A stretch of DNA of 64,000 nt. Source: Planctomycetota bacterium. GTDB taxonomy: Bacteria; Planctomycetota; UBA1135; GCA-002686595. The translations under genes and the position numbers were made by a program. Location of the stretch: positions 114,546-178,545 of the forward strand of contig JABACD010000011.1 of the NCBI GenBank assembly GCA_014237855.1, written 5' to 3'. The number at the start of each line of letters is the position of its first letter. Within the stretch, counting starts at the first letter, position 1. Under the pieces are notes generated by a model, which searched no databases, was not told the DNA's origin, and saw only the letters and a program-made list of their open reading frames with translations. Of the stretch, positions 36,851-46,345 are shown in pieces.

Positions 36851-37866
36851 CGGTACTCCTCGCCACCTTCATCAAGGCAGTCGTGATCTTCGGCGCCCTG
36901 GTAAGCGCTGCGGGCCTGGCCACCCTGGCTGAGCGTAAGGTCAGTGCCTGGATCCAACACCGCCTCGGTCCCAACCGCGTTGGGCCCTTCGGCGCGCTGC
37001 AGCCCCTCGCCGACGGGGTGAAGTTCATCTTCAAGGAGGAGTTCGTGCCAGAGGGAGCCACGCGCTGGCTCTTCATTCTGGCCCCGGCCATCTCGGCCAT
37101 GGCCGCCATGATGTCGGTGGCGGTGATCCCGTTTGGGGGGCTGGTCACCGAGATCGATGGCACGGAGATCTACTTCTCGATCGCCGACCTCGACATCGGA
37201 GCGCTGTGGGTCGTGGCCATCGGCGGCCTGGGAATCTACGGAGTCATCCTCGGCGGCTGGGCGAGCAACTCGAAGTACTCGCTCTACGGGGGCCTGCGAG
37301 CGTCGGCCCAAATGATCAGCTACGAGCTGCCTCTGATCCTGAGCATCCTGGCTGTCGTGGCGATGAGCGACACACTCAACCTGCGCGAAATCGTCAACAT
37401 CCAGACGAGCGGAACCGCCTTCGGCTTCCTGCCCAACTGGAACATCTTCTACCAACCGCTGGCCTTCGTCCTGTTCGTTGTCTGCACCTTCGCTGAGACC
37501 AACCGCCACCCGTTCGACTTCGCAGAGTGCGAGTCTGAACTCGTTGGGGGGTTTCACACCGAGTACAGCTCGATGAAGTTCGCGCTGTTCTTCCTCGGCG
37601 AGTACTGCGCGATGATCGTCATGGCGAGCCTCACGGTGACCCTCTTCCTCGGCGGCTTCTCGGTGCCCTACTGGGAAGAAGCCCCCTGGTACCTGGGAGT
37701 CGCTGCCTTCGTGGCAAAGACCGCCTTCTTCATGTTCCTCTTCCTGTGGGTGCGCTGGACACTTCCGCGCTTCCGCTACGACCAGCTCATGAACCTGGGC
37801 TGGAAGGTGTTCTTGCCGCTCTCGCTACTGAACATCCTCCTGACCGGCCTGGCCGTTTCCCTCTAG
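36847..37866 (+). CDS. nuoH: NADH-quinone oxidoreductase subunit H
   Basis: The protein has 339 residues from a GTG overlapping the nuoG stop. It is very hydrophobic with about eight helices. Conserved loops include A-E-R-K-V-S-A-W-I-Q-H-R-L-G-P-N-R-V-G, K-E-E-F-V-P, and E-T-N-R-H-P-F-D-F-A-E-C-E-S-E-L, whose acidic residues line the quinone entry and the first proton route. It anchors the peripheral arm to the membrane arm. Confidence 0.97.
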   Translation: MTVLLATFIKAVVIFGALVSAAGLATLAERKVSAWIQHRLGPNRVGPFGALQPLADGVKFIFKEEFVPEGATRWLFILAPAISAMAAMMSVAVIPFGGLVTEIDGTEIYFSIADLDIGALWVVAIGGLGIYGVILGGWASNSKYSLYGGLRASAQMISYELPLILSILAVVAMSDTLNLREIVNIQTSGTAFGFLPNWNIFYQPLAFVLFVVCTFAETNRHPFDFAECESELVGGFHTEYSSMKFALFFLGEYCAMIVMASLTVTLFLGGFSVPYWEEAPWYLGVAAFVAKTAFFMFLFLWVRWTLPRFRYDQLMNLGWKVFLPLSLLNILLTGLAVSL

Positions 37867-37870
37867 CAGT

Positions 37871-38389
37871 ATGGTCATCGTCAAGCGAAAGGAACTGACG
37901 CTTGCTGAGCGTCTCTACATCCCGGAGGTCTTGCGCGGTCTGCGTATCACACTCGGGAAGATGTTTCAGCCGAAGAGCACCCGCCAGTACCCGGAGGAAC
38001 CCATTCCCTCAACCGAGGTTACCCGCGGGCAACCGCGATTGGCCGAGAATGAGGACGGAACCCTGCGCTGCGTTTCCTGCGGCATGTGCGAGATCGCATG
38101 CCCAGCTTACGCAATCACGATCGACGGTCACGAGATCGACAGACCGATCGAGCGCGAGCCTGAGCGCTTCGAGATCGACTTCTTGCGCTGCATCCTCTGC
38201 GGCTTCTGTGAAGAAGCCTGTCCGAAGGAAGCCATCTGGATGAGCGACGAGCTGGAGCTCGCCGACACCACGCGCAAGGGGCTGATCTATGGAATTGAAA
38301 AGCTGAAACGACCCGCGTCCGCGCTCCAGAAGCGAATCGACTACGTCAAGAGGATCAACGACCGGTGGCGAACTTTCTCTTCTACTTGA
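37871..38389 (+). CDS. nuoI: NADH-quinone oxidoreductase subunit I
   Basis: The protein has 172 residues. Two [4Fe-4S] motifs bind N6a and N6b: C67-x2-C70-x2-C73-x3-C77 and C107-x2-C110-x2-C113-x3-C117. The N-terminal part carries L-R-G-L-R-I-T-L-G-K-M-F, which contacts the membrane in NuoI proteins. It links NuoG to NuoB in the electron path. Its last 25 bases overlap nuoJ. Confidence 0.97.
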   Translation: MVIVKRKELTLAERLYIPEVLRGLRITLGKMFQPKSTRQYPEEPIPSTEVTRGQPRLAENEDGTLRCVSCGMCEIACPAYAITIDGHEIDRPIEREPERFEIDFLRCILCGFCEEACPKEAIWMSDELELADTTRKGLIYGIEKLKRPASALQKRIDYVKRINDRWRTFSST

Positions 38390-38919
38390 TGGCCCTCGGA
38401 GCCGTCGTCGGCTCACTGGGCGTTGTGGGTTCGAAGAATCCGATCACGAGCATCCTCTCGCTGCTCGGGACCTTCTTCTGCCTGGCGACCATCTACCTCC
38501 TGTCCGGATTCCAGTTCCTGGCTGCGGCGCAGATCCTGGTCTACGGAGGAGCAGTCATGGTCCTGTTCCTGTTTGTTGTCATGCTGCTGAACCTGGGCAA
38601 CCCCGATACCTCGGCCGCTCCGGACTTCATCGGGAAGCGCCGCGTGCCCATCGCAATTGCAACCAGCATTTGCCTGGCACTCCTGACCTTCATTGGCGTC
38701 CTCGGACAGGGTGACGTCCAGGCCGGCAACGCATCGCTGGCGGAGGTCGACACGATCACCGGACTTGCCGAGTTGTTGTTCGGTTCGTTCCTGCTGCCCT
38801 TCGAGGCCGGATCAATCCTGCTGCTCTCCGCGGCCGTTGCAGTGATCGTCCTCGCCAAGCGTGAGCGATCACAGGCCGACAAGCCACAGACGAGCGACAC
38901 TGGTGAGGCGGTCCGATGA
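38365..38919 (+). CDS. nuoJ: NADH-quinone oxidoreductase subunit J
   Basis: The protein has 184 residues and five hydrophobic helices. The GTG at 38365 is preferred over the ATG at 38389, although the latter makes a TGATG junction with nuoI. The reason is that F-L-F-Y-L-M-A-L-G-A-V-V matches the first helix of known NuoJ proteins and would be lost. Helix 3 has I-L-V-Y-G-G-A-V-M-V-L-F, containing the family's pi-bulge region. The C-terminal 20 residues are hydrophilic. Confidence 0.95.
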   Translation: MANFLFYLMALGAVVGSLGVVGSKNPITSILSLLGTFFCLATIYLLSGFQFLAAAQILVYGGAVMVLFLFVVMLLNLGNPDTSAAPDFIGKRRVPIAIATSICLALLTFIGVLGQGDVQAGNASLAEVDTITGLAELLFGSFLLPFEAGSILLLSAAVAVIVLAKRERSQADKPQTSDTGEAVR

Positions 38920-39236
38920 CGGTACCCAACGAGCACCTCCTGATCCTGGCGGGAATCCTCTTTGCGATCGGAGTCGGTGGATTCTTCCTCCGGCGCAACT
39001 TGATCATTGTCCTGATGAGCATCGAGCTGATGCTGAATGCAGCCAACCTGACCTTCGTCGCCGGCAGCAGAATGCACTCGAGTGGTGCGGATCCGAACCT
39101 CGAAGGTGGCTTGTTTGCCGTCTTCGTGATCATGGTCGCGGCTGTCGAAGCATCAGTCGGCCTCGCACTGGTGATCGCCTTGTACCGTCGAAAGCAGACG
39201 GTCTCCACCGCCAGCCTCAACGATCTGGGAGACTGA
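38916..39236 (+). CDS. nuoK: NADH-quinone oxidoreductase subunit K
   Basis: The protein has 106 residues and three helices. The MrpC/NuoK pattern includes L-I-I-V-L-M-S-I-E-L-M-L-N-A-A-N (with the conserved membrane Glu) and V-A-A-V-E-A-S-V-G-L-A-L (the second). These glutamates form part of the proton route in the membrane arm. The ATG overlaps the nuoJ stop. Confidence 0.96.
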   Translation: MTVPNEHLLILAGILFAIGVGGFFLRRNLIIVLMSIELMLNAANLTFVAGSRMHSSGADPNLEGGLFAVFVIMVAAVEASVGLALVIALYRRKQTVSTASLNDLGD

Positions 39237-39240
39237 TTCC

Positions 39241-41226
39241 GTGCCCTACGAAAACTGGCTGTGGTGGATCCCGGCCCTCCCATTCATCGGCGCGATCGGC
39301 TGCGGAGCCCTGCACTTCGTCACCCTGTCAGCGCGCAGGCAGGGCCGAGAGGAATCTGCTGTCACACGCGCCGCGGCCATGCTGGCCTGTGCCGCGGTCG
39401 CGATTCCATTCATCTTCAGCCTCCAGGCCTTCAATAAGTTGAAGGGGCTCAGTCCCGCCGAGCGGGTGCTCGAGAGCGGGGCATGGGACTGGATCGACAC
39501 GGGTAGCTTTGCCATCGATGTGTCCATGGTGGTCGATCCCCTGTCGAGCATCATGCTGCTGGTCGTGACAGGCGTGGGACTGCTGATCCACATCTACGCC
39601 ACCGGCTACATGAAGGGTGATCCAGGCTATGCGAAGTTCTTCGCCTACCTGAACCTGTTCGTTGCAGCGATGCTGATGCTGGTCCTCTCCAGCAATCTCC
39701 TGGGCATGTTCATCGGCTGGGAAGGGGTAGGCCTTTGCTCCTACCTGCTGATTGGATTCTGGTTTGAGAAGGGCTGGCCAGCAGAGGCTGGTCAGAAGGC
39801 ATTTGTCACCAACCGTATTGGTGACGCTTGCTTCATCATTGGAAGCTTCCTGCTTGTCCGGCTGTTTGGGACCCTGGACATGTCAGACATCGGGGCCGCG
39901 GTCCCGGCATTGCTCGAAGATGGCTCCAGGAGCTTCCAGCTATTCCTGGCCGCCCTTCTGCTCTTTGGGGGCGCCTGTGGCAAGTCGGCACAGCTGCCGC
40001 TGTTCGTCTGGCTCCCTGATGCCATGGCCGGCCCCACACCGGTCTCAGCGCTGATCCACGCCGCCACGATGGTCACCTCCGGGGTCTACCTGGTCGTGCG
40101 GCTCAACCCGGTCTTCGCCGCCTCCGAGGGGCTCTTGTTGTTCATCGGCATCATCGCTGCTGCAACGGCCCTGATCGCTGGCACCTCGGCTCTAGCCCAG
40201 CGCGATCTCAAGGGGGTCCTGGCCTATTCGACCGTCAGTCAGCTCGGCTACATGTTCCTGGGACTGGCTGCCGGCGCATGGGCATCCGCGATCTTCCACC
40301 TGGTAACCCACGCCTTCTTCAAGGCGCTCTTGTTCCTGGGTGCCGGCAGCGTGATCCACGGCATGCACGAGGAACAGGACATGCACAAGATGGGTGGCCT
40401 CCGTCGGCACATGCCGCGGACTTACATCACCTTCTTGGCCGGTGCTGCGGCCCTCTCGGGTCTGCCGGTGCTATCCGGCTACTTCTCGAAGGATGAGATC
40501 CTGGCCATGAACTTCGCCCAGGGTGGGCTCCATCTGGGACTTTGGGTCGTGGGCGTCGCCACCGCCGCGATCACGGCCTTCTACACCTGGCGCATGGTTG
40601 GACTGACCTTCTTTGGAGATGAACGCTTCGACACCAGCAAGGTCCATCCCCACGAGTCTCCCTCGACAATGACCATTCCGCTGGTCATCCTCGCCTTGCT
40701 CGCCGTGGGAGGCGGCGTGTTTGGTCTGCCCCCGGTGCTGCCCTTCACCCACATATTCGAGCAGTGGCTCGCACCGGTCACCGCACCGGGAGATGCGATC
40801 CTCTTTGGCGATAACCGCCCCCACCTCAGCCACGCTGCCGAGTGGGCACTCCTCGCGCTTGGAGCCTTCATCGCCCTCTTCTTCTCCCACAAGGGCTTCC
40901 ACGCCTACAAGCACGGCAAGAAGTTCGATGAGGTCCTGGCTGCCAAGAATGAGGCCATCTACGCCAAGCTCCAGGACGGCTGGGGAATCGACAGCGGCTT
41001 CAAGCTGTGGCTGCTGCAGCCACTCCGACTGGTCTCCTTCGTCATCGCCGTGATCGTCGATCAGTTCACCATCGACGGCGCGGTCAACGGGTCCGCCAAC
41101 CTGGCCAAGGCCTGTGGCAGCAAGCTCCGCTCGCTGACAGATGGCGGGGTGTCGAACTACGGACTCTGGATGGGCGCCGGCGCGACTGTCCTGGCCTTGA
41201 TCTGGATCAGCGGGGGGGCCGCCTGA
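39241..41226 (+). CDS. nuoL: NADH-quinone oxidoreductase subunit L
   Basis: The protein has 661 residues from a GTG at 39241. It is an antiporter-like subunit with about 16 helices. Typical segments are F-I-G-W-E-G-V-G-L-C-S-Y-L-L-I-G-F-W and L-P-D-A-M-A-G-P-T-P-V-S-A-L-I-H-A-A-T-M-V, holding the Glu, Lys and His residues of the proton channel. The C-terminal part includes the long lateral helix that spans the membrane arm. Its stop overlaps nuoM as TGATG. Confidence 0.97.
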   Translation: MPYENWLWWIPALPFIGAIGCGALHFVTLSARRQGREESAVTRAAAMLACAAVAIPFIFSLQAFNKLKGLSPAERVLESGAWDWIDTGSFAIDVSMVVDPLSSIMLLVVTGVGLLIHIYATGYMKGDPGYAKFFAYLNLFVAAMLMLVLSSNLLGMFIGWEGVGLCSYLLIGFWFEKGWPAEAGQKAFVTNRIGDACFIIGSFLLVRLFGTLDMSDIGAAVPALLEDGSRSFQLFLAALLLFGGACGKSAQLPLFVWLPDAMAGPTPVSALIHAATMVTSGVYLVVRLNPVFAASEGLLLFIGIIAAATALIAGTSALAQRDLKGVLAYSTVSQLGYMFLGLAAGAWASAIFHLVTHAFFKALLFLGAGSVIHGMHEEQDMHKMGGLRRHMPRTYITFLAGAAALSGLPVLSGYFSKDEILAMNFAQGGLHLGLWVVGVATAAITAFYTWRMVGLTFFGDERFDTSKVHPHESPSTMTIPLVILALLAVGGGVFGLPPVLPFTHIFEQWLAPVTAPGDAILFGDNRPHLSHAAEWALLALGAFIALFFSHKGFHAYKHGKKFDEVLAAKNEAIYAKLQDGWGIDSGFKLWLLQPLRLVSFVIAVIVDQFTIDGAVNGSANLAKACGSKLRSLTDGGVSNYGLWMGAGATVLALIWISGGAA

Positions 41227-42782
41227 TGCTCACCGCAATGACCTTCCTGCCCCTCGTCGGGGCCATCCTCATCGCGCTCACACCTGGTGGGGCCGAGGCA
41301 CTCCAGCGCATGCTGGCCCTGCTCTTCACGGTGGTGGTTGCAGGACTGGGCATCACGCTCTATCTGGGCTTCGACGGCTCCAACCCTGCTGCACAGCAGC
41401 TGGTCGAACATGCCTGGTTCAGCCTGCCAGGTACGCCGCATGACATCCCTGTGTACTTCAAGCTGGGCGTTGACGGCATCTCGATCCTCCTCGTTGCGCT
41501 GACCGCAGTCCTGATGCCACTGGTGGTCCTCTCCACCAAGGGGCACATCAACAAGCGTGTCAAGGAGTTCATGATCTGGTTGCTCCTGATGGAGACGGGA
41601 ATGCTCGGAGTGTTCCTCTCCATGGACCTGATCCTGTTCTACTTCTTCTGGGAACTCTCGCTGATTCCCCTCTACTTCATCCTGGGCATCTGGGGAGGTG
41701 AACGGCGGATCTACGCGACGACCAAGTTCTTCCTCTATACGGTCGCCGGCAGCCTGCTGATGATGCTCGGCGTGATCTGGCTCACCTGGACCTTGGGGAC
41801 CTCCGACATCACGGAGCTCACAGGAGCCACAGCTCAATTGCCGGGAGCGACCCAGGCCTGGATCTTCGCATCCTTCGCCCTGGGCTTCTCCATCAAGGTG
41901 CCGGTCCTCCCCTTCCACACCTGGCTCGCTGACGCTCACACCGAGGCTCCTACCTCGGGCTCTGTGGTCCTGGCCGGCGTGCTACTCAAGATGGGTACCT
42001 ATGGCCTGCTCCGCTTCGGCATCGGGATGTTTCCCGAGGTTGCGCTGAGCGCAGCGCCGCTGTTCATGGGTCTGGGGGCGATAGGCATCGTCTACGGCGC
42101 ATTCCTCGCCTGGGCGCAGACCGACATCAAGAGACTGGTTGCCTGCTCGTCGGTGAGCCACCTCGGCTTCGTGGTCATGGGACTCTTCGCCATGACACAG
42201 GAGGGGTTACGTGGCAGCGTGATCCAGATGGTCAACCATGGCCTCTCGACAGGACTGCTCTTCCTTCTGGTCGGCATGATCTACGAGCGTCGACACACTC
42301 GCGACTTCGAGCAGTACGGTGGGATTGCCTCGGTCATGCCCATCTACGCGTTCTTCTTCGTCTTTGCCATGCTCTCCAGCGTGGGCCTGCCCTTCCTCAA
42401 CGGCTTCGTGGGCGAATACCTCATCCTGCTGGGAACCTTCAAGGCCTCACCCCTGTGGGCCTGCGTCGGTGTCACGGGCGTGATCTTCGGCGCCGTCTAC
42501 CTGCTGATGGCTACCCGCAAGCTCCTCTTTGGCCCGATCACTGTGGCCGCAAACCGGAAACTCCAGGATCTGAATGGACGAGAGGTGGGCCTGATGATCC
42601 CGCTGGTCCTGCTCTGCCTGTGGATTGGTGTGCGCCCCAACTACTTCATGGACAAGACCGGGGCTTCGATTGATCAGATAGTCGAGCGAGTTGACAACCT
42701 GCGGGAGGCAAGGATCGAGGCCATGGGCTCCGTCCCGGTACTCCCAACACCTGTTGAGCTTGATGGAGTGAAGCTTCGATGA
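41226..42782 (+). CDS. nuoM: NADH-quinone oxidoreductase subunit M
   Basis: The protein has 518 residues from the ATG at 41226 overlapping the nuoL stop. The same frame runs open inside nuoL, but that stretch is Arg-rich and not NuoM. It is a second antiporter-like subunit, with F-Y-F-F-W-E-L-S-L-I-P-L-Y-F and L-P-F-H-T-W-L-A-D-A-H-T-E-A-P-T-S-G, holding the conserved Glu and the His-rich helix. It pumps protons in the distal membrane arm. Confidence 0.97.
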   Translation: MLTAMTFLPLVGAILIALTPGGAEALQRMLALLFTVVVAGLGITLYLGFDGSNPAAQQLVEHAWFSLPGTPHDIPVYFKLGVDGISILLVALTAVLMPLVVLSTKGHINKRVKEFMIWLLLMETGMLGVFLSMDLILFYFFWELSLIPLYFILGIWGGERRIYATTKFFLYTVAGSLLMMLGVIWLTWTLGTSDITELTGATAQLPGATQAWIFASFALGFSIKVPVLPFHTWLADAHTEAPTSGSVVLAGVLLKMGTYGLLRFGIGMFPEVALSAAPLFMGLGAIGIVYGAFLAWAQTDIKRLVACSSVSHLGFVVMGLFAMTQEGLRGSVIQMVNHGLSTGLLFLLVGMIYERRHTRDFEQYGGIASVMPIYAFFFVFAMLSSVGLPFLNGFVGEYLILLGTFKASPLWACVGVTGVIFGAVYLLMATRKLLFGPITVAANRKLQDLNGREVGLMIPLVLLCLWIGVRPNYFMDKTGASIDQIVERVDNLREARIEAMGSVPVLPTPVELDGVKLR

Positions 42783-44233
42783 TCACTGCAATCCTCAGCC
42801 AGGACCTCGACATTCAAACCGTGACCAGCGCCGCGTGGATCGGTGGCGCGCCCATGCTCTGCGTCACCTTTGGGATCATCCTGGCCCTGCTGGCAGAGGT
42901 CATACCCACACTGGCAGCAGCCCGCCCTCTGGCCTTTGTGGGCTCTCTCCTGGCCGCCCTCTTCTTCGAGCTGGCTCTCATAACTGATCCTCAGGGCCTG
43001 ATCTTCCAGGGCACGTTCAGGGCCGACTCAGCCTCCAGCTCCTGGGGTGCGTTGTTCGTCACTGCAGGTCTGCTCTCCTGGCTCTACAGCCAGCGCTACT
43101 ACAAGCTCGAGGCCCCCTTCAAGCCGGAGCACGACATCCTCATGCTCTGCTCGGTCCTTGGCATGATGCTCATGGCCGGCGCAGAGGATCTGCTGACCTT
43201 CTTCATCGGTCTGGAGGTGCTCTCCGTACCCCTCTATGCCCTGGCCAGCTTCAGGCGCGTGCGCAACCAGTCCGTAGAGGCTGGTCTTCGATACTTCCTT
43301 CTCGGTGCCTTTGCTGCGGGCCTGTTCCTCTACGGAGCTGCCCTGATCTACGCCGCAACTGGCACCTTCCGGCTGGAGGAGCTACGCGAGGTCGGAATCC
43401 ACTCCAAGCTCGGAATCGCCGGAGTGGCCCTGATGGCATCTGCGCTCTTCTTCAAGGTCAGTGTGTTTCCCTTCCACTTCTGGGTCCCCGATGTCTACCA
43501 GGGAAGCCCGACTCCGGTAACGACCTTCATGTCGACCGGCACCAAGGCAGCAGCCTTCGCTTTCCTCTTCAAGATCGCGTTCATGTTGCCCGAGAGCTCG
43601 GCCGGCACCCTGGCCATCATCTCCCTCCTCACGATGGTCGTGGGAAACCTGGGCGCCCTTGTGCAAACCGATCTCAAGCGACTGCTCGGCTACTCAGCTG
43701 TAGCTCATGCAGGCACCCTGCTCCTCGCAGTCACCGCCAGCCTGGTTGGAGATCCCTTGCCCGATGGGCCGCTGGATGCAGCGCTCTACTACATGGCAGC
43801 CTACGTGTTCACGGCCTGTGGCGCCTTCGGCCTGATCGCGACCCTTGAGGGAGATGGGGAACGCTTCACAAGGATTGAATCCCTTCGCGGGCTGGGCCAA
43901 CGCCGGCCGGTTCTTGCCGGTGCACTCTCCATATTCATGCTCTCGCTCGGAGGCTTCCCCGCCACCGGCGGATTCTTTGGCAAGTACTTCGTCTTCTCCA
44001 GCACCCTGCGAGCAGACATGATGTTCGTCTCCGCCATTGGGGTCCTGCTGTCCGTGATTGCTCTGGGGTACTACCTGAGAATCATCATGACCATGTGGAT
44101 GCAGCCCGCCAAGAAGGACGTCCCGATACCAAGCGCCTACCGCCCAAGCAGTTCATTCGCGACAGGGATGTGCGTGTTCTTCGTCTTTGCGCTTGGCCTG
44201 GCCCCCGGCTGGTTTCTCGATCGCCTGCTCTAA
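42779..44233 (+). CDS. nuoN: NADH-quinone oxidoreductase subunit N
   Basis: The protein has 484 residues and about 14 helices. It is the third antiporter-like subunit, with F-F-I-G-L-E-V-L-S-V-P-L-Y and F-P-F-H-F-W-V-P-D-V-Y-Q-G-S-P-T-P-V. It starts in an ATGA overlap with nuoM and is the last gene of the operon, followed by a hairpin about 100 bases downstream. With it the 14-gene set nuoA-N is complete and uninterrupted. Confidence 0.97.
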   Translation: MITAILSQDLDIQTVTSAAWIGGAPMLCVTFGIILALLAEVIPTLAAARPLAFVGSLLAALFFELALITDPQGLIFQGTFRADSASSSWGALFVTAGLLSWLYSQRYYKLEAPFKPEHDILMLCSVLGMMLMAGAEDLLTFFIGLEVLSVPLYALASFRRVRNQSVEAGLRYFLLGAFAAGLFLYGAALIYAATGTFRLEELREVGIHSKLGIAGVALMASALFFKVSVFPFHFWVPDVYQGSPTPVTTFMSTGTKAAAFAFLFKIAFMLPESSAGTLAIISLLTMVVGNLGALVQTDLKRLLGYSAVAHAGTLLLAVTASLVGDPLPDGPLDAALYYMAAYVFTACGAFGLIATLEGDGERFTRIESLRGLGQRRPVLAGALSIFMLSLGGFPATGGFFGKYFVFSSTLRADMMFVSAIGVLLSVIALGYYLRIIMTMWMQPAKKDVPIPSAYRPSSSFATGMCVFFVFALGLAPGWFLDRLL

Positions 44234-44334
44234 GGGCATGAGATCGGGCTATCCGGCAATTCCCTGCTGAGCTCTGCAAGGCGAGGAAAAAACCCTGTGC
44301 TCCGTGGCACGAGGTAGGCCTGTAAGAAGAGAGA

Positions 44335-44366
44335 ACCGGGCAGCAAGGCCACCCGGTCCTTTCTTC
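44335..44366 (+). terminator. Hairpin terminator after the nuo operon
   Basis: ACCGGG (44335-44340) and CCCGGT (44352-44357) form a stem around an 11-base loop, with purine-rich AAGAAGAGAG before it and CCTTTCTTC after it. It lies between nuoN and the convergent PilZ gene and could also act for the latter. Confidence 0.65.
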
Positions 44367-44394
44367 TACTCCGCGTCTCTGACGAAGCGGTTGA

Positions 44395-44700
44395 CTAGTT
44401 TTCCGTGAACTCGACGGCCCAGCCGCGGTGGTCGCCTTTGATTCGCTCGCAGCGAACCAGGCTGCCAAAGAGTGTCTTCTGCTCCCCGTCGACCTCAACA
44501 CTGACGCTGACTCGCAGATCACCTTCCGTGAAGAACAGTATCCCGGAGTTTGAGAGGTTGTTTGAAACACCAATGAGCTCACAGGTCTCGAAGTTGACCT
44601 TGACCTCACTCTTCATGGACTCGCGCTCAGCCCCTCGCCTGTCTGCGGTGCCGGTTTCTAACTCGGAGTTGCTGTTGTCAAACTGATCTTGTTGAGACAT
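44395..44700 (-). CDS. PilZ domain protein
   Basis: The protein has 101 residues, a single small domain. A basic stretch R-R-G-A-E-R near residue 21 is followed by V-S-N-N-L-S-N-S-G-I-L-F-F and V-R-C-E-R ... G-W-A-V-E-F. This corresponds to the PilZ RxxxR and (D/N)xSxxG pattern. The first Arg motif is imperfect and N replaces D, so binding of cyclic di-GMP is possible but not certain. It is probably monocistronic, since hisS is 215 bases away on the same strand. Confidence 0.8.
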   Translation of the reverse strand: MSQQDQFDNSNSELETGTADRRGAERESMKSEVKVNFETCELIGVSNNLSNSGILFFTEGDLRVSVSVEVDGEQKTLFGSLVRCERIKGDHRGWAVEFTEN

Positions 44701-44915
44701 ACGTCTTGGGAGATGTAGGGCTGAAGTGGATTAGGGGATCTTTTTTGTCGGCCATCCCAGCCACCCGACCTAAACGCTGATCGAATCCTACGAGTAGATA
44801 GACGAGTTCCGGGGACAGCCATCACTCCAATTCGGGAGAAAAGCGGCAGGAAATCCCACATCACGCGCCTGAGAGGCCACTATTGCGGCCCCGGTACAAG
44901 TTAAGGGTGGCCCCC

Positions 44916-46244
44916 CTAGAGCCGGTCCCGAATCGCAGAAGCCAGCCCCTCGAGGGAAACGGAAACCGTCTCACCACTCTCCAGCACCTTCAACTGGCAC
45001 TGCCCTTGCTCCCACTCATCATTCCCGATGATCAGCGCAAGGGGAAAGCCACGGCGGTCGGCGTACTTGAGCTGTGCCCCGAGTTTCTTCGGCTCCGGAT
45101 AGAACTCCACGTCAATCCCCTCGCGACGCAGTCGGGCGCAGACTGCCAGGTAGTCTCCCAGACGCTCACTCTCGAAGAAGGGAACAAGGACCGAGGCGGT
45201 CGATGTACGTGCCTCGAGTAGCTTGAGCTCCTCCATCGCGGCCAGCAATCGGTCGAGCCCAAGTGATGCCCCAACTCCGGGGAGCCGCTGCTTGGTGTAG
45301 AGCTCCGCGAGATTGTCATAGCGCCCCCCCGAACAGACGCTGCCGATCGAGGGAAGGTCATCCAGCAGAGTCTCGTAGATTGTCCCGGTGTAGTAGTCGA
45401 GCCCCCTGGCAATGGAGAGGTCAAGGGCCACTCGCGAGTCAGGGACTCCGGCATCTCTTGCTGCCGTGAGCACAGTACGCAACTCCTCTACACCTCGTTG
45501 ACCGAGCGCGCTATCACCCATCAGGTTCGCGACCTCTCCGAGCACCTCCTCAGGCGCACCGCTCACGCTTGTCAGCCGGAGGAAGTCCTGCGCGTCTCCG
45601 GTCTGCATGCCTGCTTCCCGTTCAAGCTCAGCAATTACCTTCTCCTCGCCAATCTTGTCCAGCTTGTCCAGCGCTCTCAACACGGGCACACTTCGGTCCC
45701 GCAGCCCCTTTTCCTCCAGGTAGCCACTGAGCACCTTGCGGTTGTTGATTCGCACTCGGAAGCCCTCGAAGCCCAGCCGCAGCAGCAGGTCGTGGATCAC
45801 CAGCAGTGTCTCCACATCAGAACTCAAGCTCTCGGTTCCGATGGTATCGAAGTCACACTGCATGAACTCGCGATAGCGGCCTCGCTGGGGCTTCTCAGCC
45901 CGCCAGATGTGAGCGATGTGGTAGCGCTTGAAGGGAGTACCAAGCTCTCCAATGTGCTGGGCACAGAATCGTGCAAAGGGAATCGTGAGGTCAAAACGCA
46001 TACCGACGTCTCGCCCCCCCCCATCCTGGAAGCGGTACATCTGCTTGTCCGTCTCGTCGCTGCCCTTGCCTGCCAGGATCTCCAGGTACTCCAGAGCCGG
46101 GGTGTCGATGGGCACGAAGCCGAAGGATCGATACACCTCACAGGCCTGGACAACCAGGCGCTCTCGCGGGATGGCCAGCTCGGGCAATATGTCGCGGAAG
46201 CCCTTGAGGGTGCGCGGCTGGATCTTCTGAGGGGCGTCGGCCAT
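44916..46244 (-). CDS. hisS: Histidyl-tRNA synthetase
   Basis: The protein has 442 residues, normal for bacterial HisS. Class II motifs are present: K-G-F-R-D-I-L-P near the N-terminus, motif 2 with I-W-R-A-E-K-P-Q-R-G-R-Y-R-E-F, and the histidine-binding S-I-A-R-G-L-D-Y-Y-T-G-T-I-Y-E and C-S-G-G-R-Y-D. The C-terminal anticodon-binding domain follows from about residue 340. It charges tRNA-His in the cytoplasm. The gene diverges from the sulfatase-fold lipoprotein gene across about 100 bases. Confidence 0.97.
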   Translation of the reverse strand: MADAPQKIQPRTLKGFRDILPELAIPRERLVVQACEVYRSFGFVPIDTPALEYLEILAGKGSDETDKQMYRFQDGGGRDVGMRFDLTIPFARFCAQHIGELGTPFKRYHIAHIWRAEKPQRGRYREFMQCDFDTIGTESLSSDVETLLVIHDLLLRLGFEGFRVRINNRKVLSGYLEEKGLRDRSVPVLRALDKLDKIGEEKVIAELEREAGMQTGDAQDFLRLTSVSGAPEEVLGEVANLMGDSALGQRGVEELRTVLTAARDAGVPDSRVALDLSIARGLDYYTGTIYETLLDDLPSIGSVCSGGRYDNLAELYTKQRLPGVGASLGLDRLLAAMEELKLLEARTSTASVLVPFFESERLGDYLAVCARLRREGIDVEFYPEPKKLGAQLKYADRRGFPLALIIGNDEWEQGQCQLKVLESGETVSVSLEGLASAIRDRL

Positions 46245-46345
46245 CGGAGAAACTTGGGGCTTGGGCTGGTAAGCGTGAGGACGAGGCCCACGCCAGGGCA
46301 GGCAGAGGATAGGTGCCAGGGGAGTGTCGAGGTACCCTCTGCCTC

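Noticed and set aside
44701..44915. Short open frames between the PilZ gene and hisS
   Set aside because: They are below 70 codons with no ribosome site or membrane pattern; the gap is more likely regulatory and terminator sequence.
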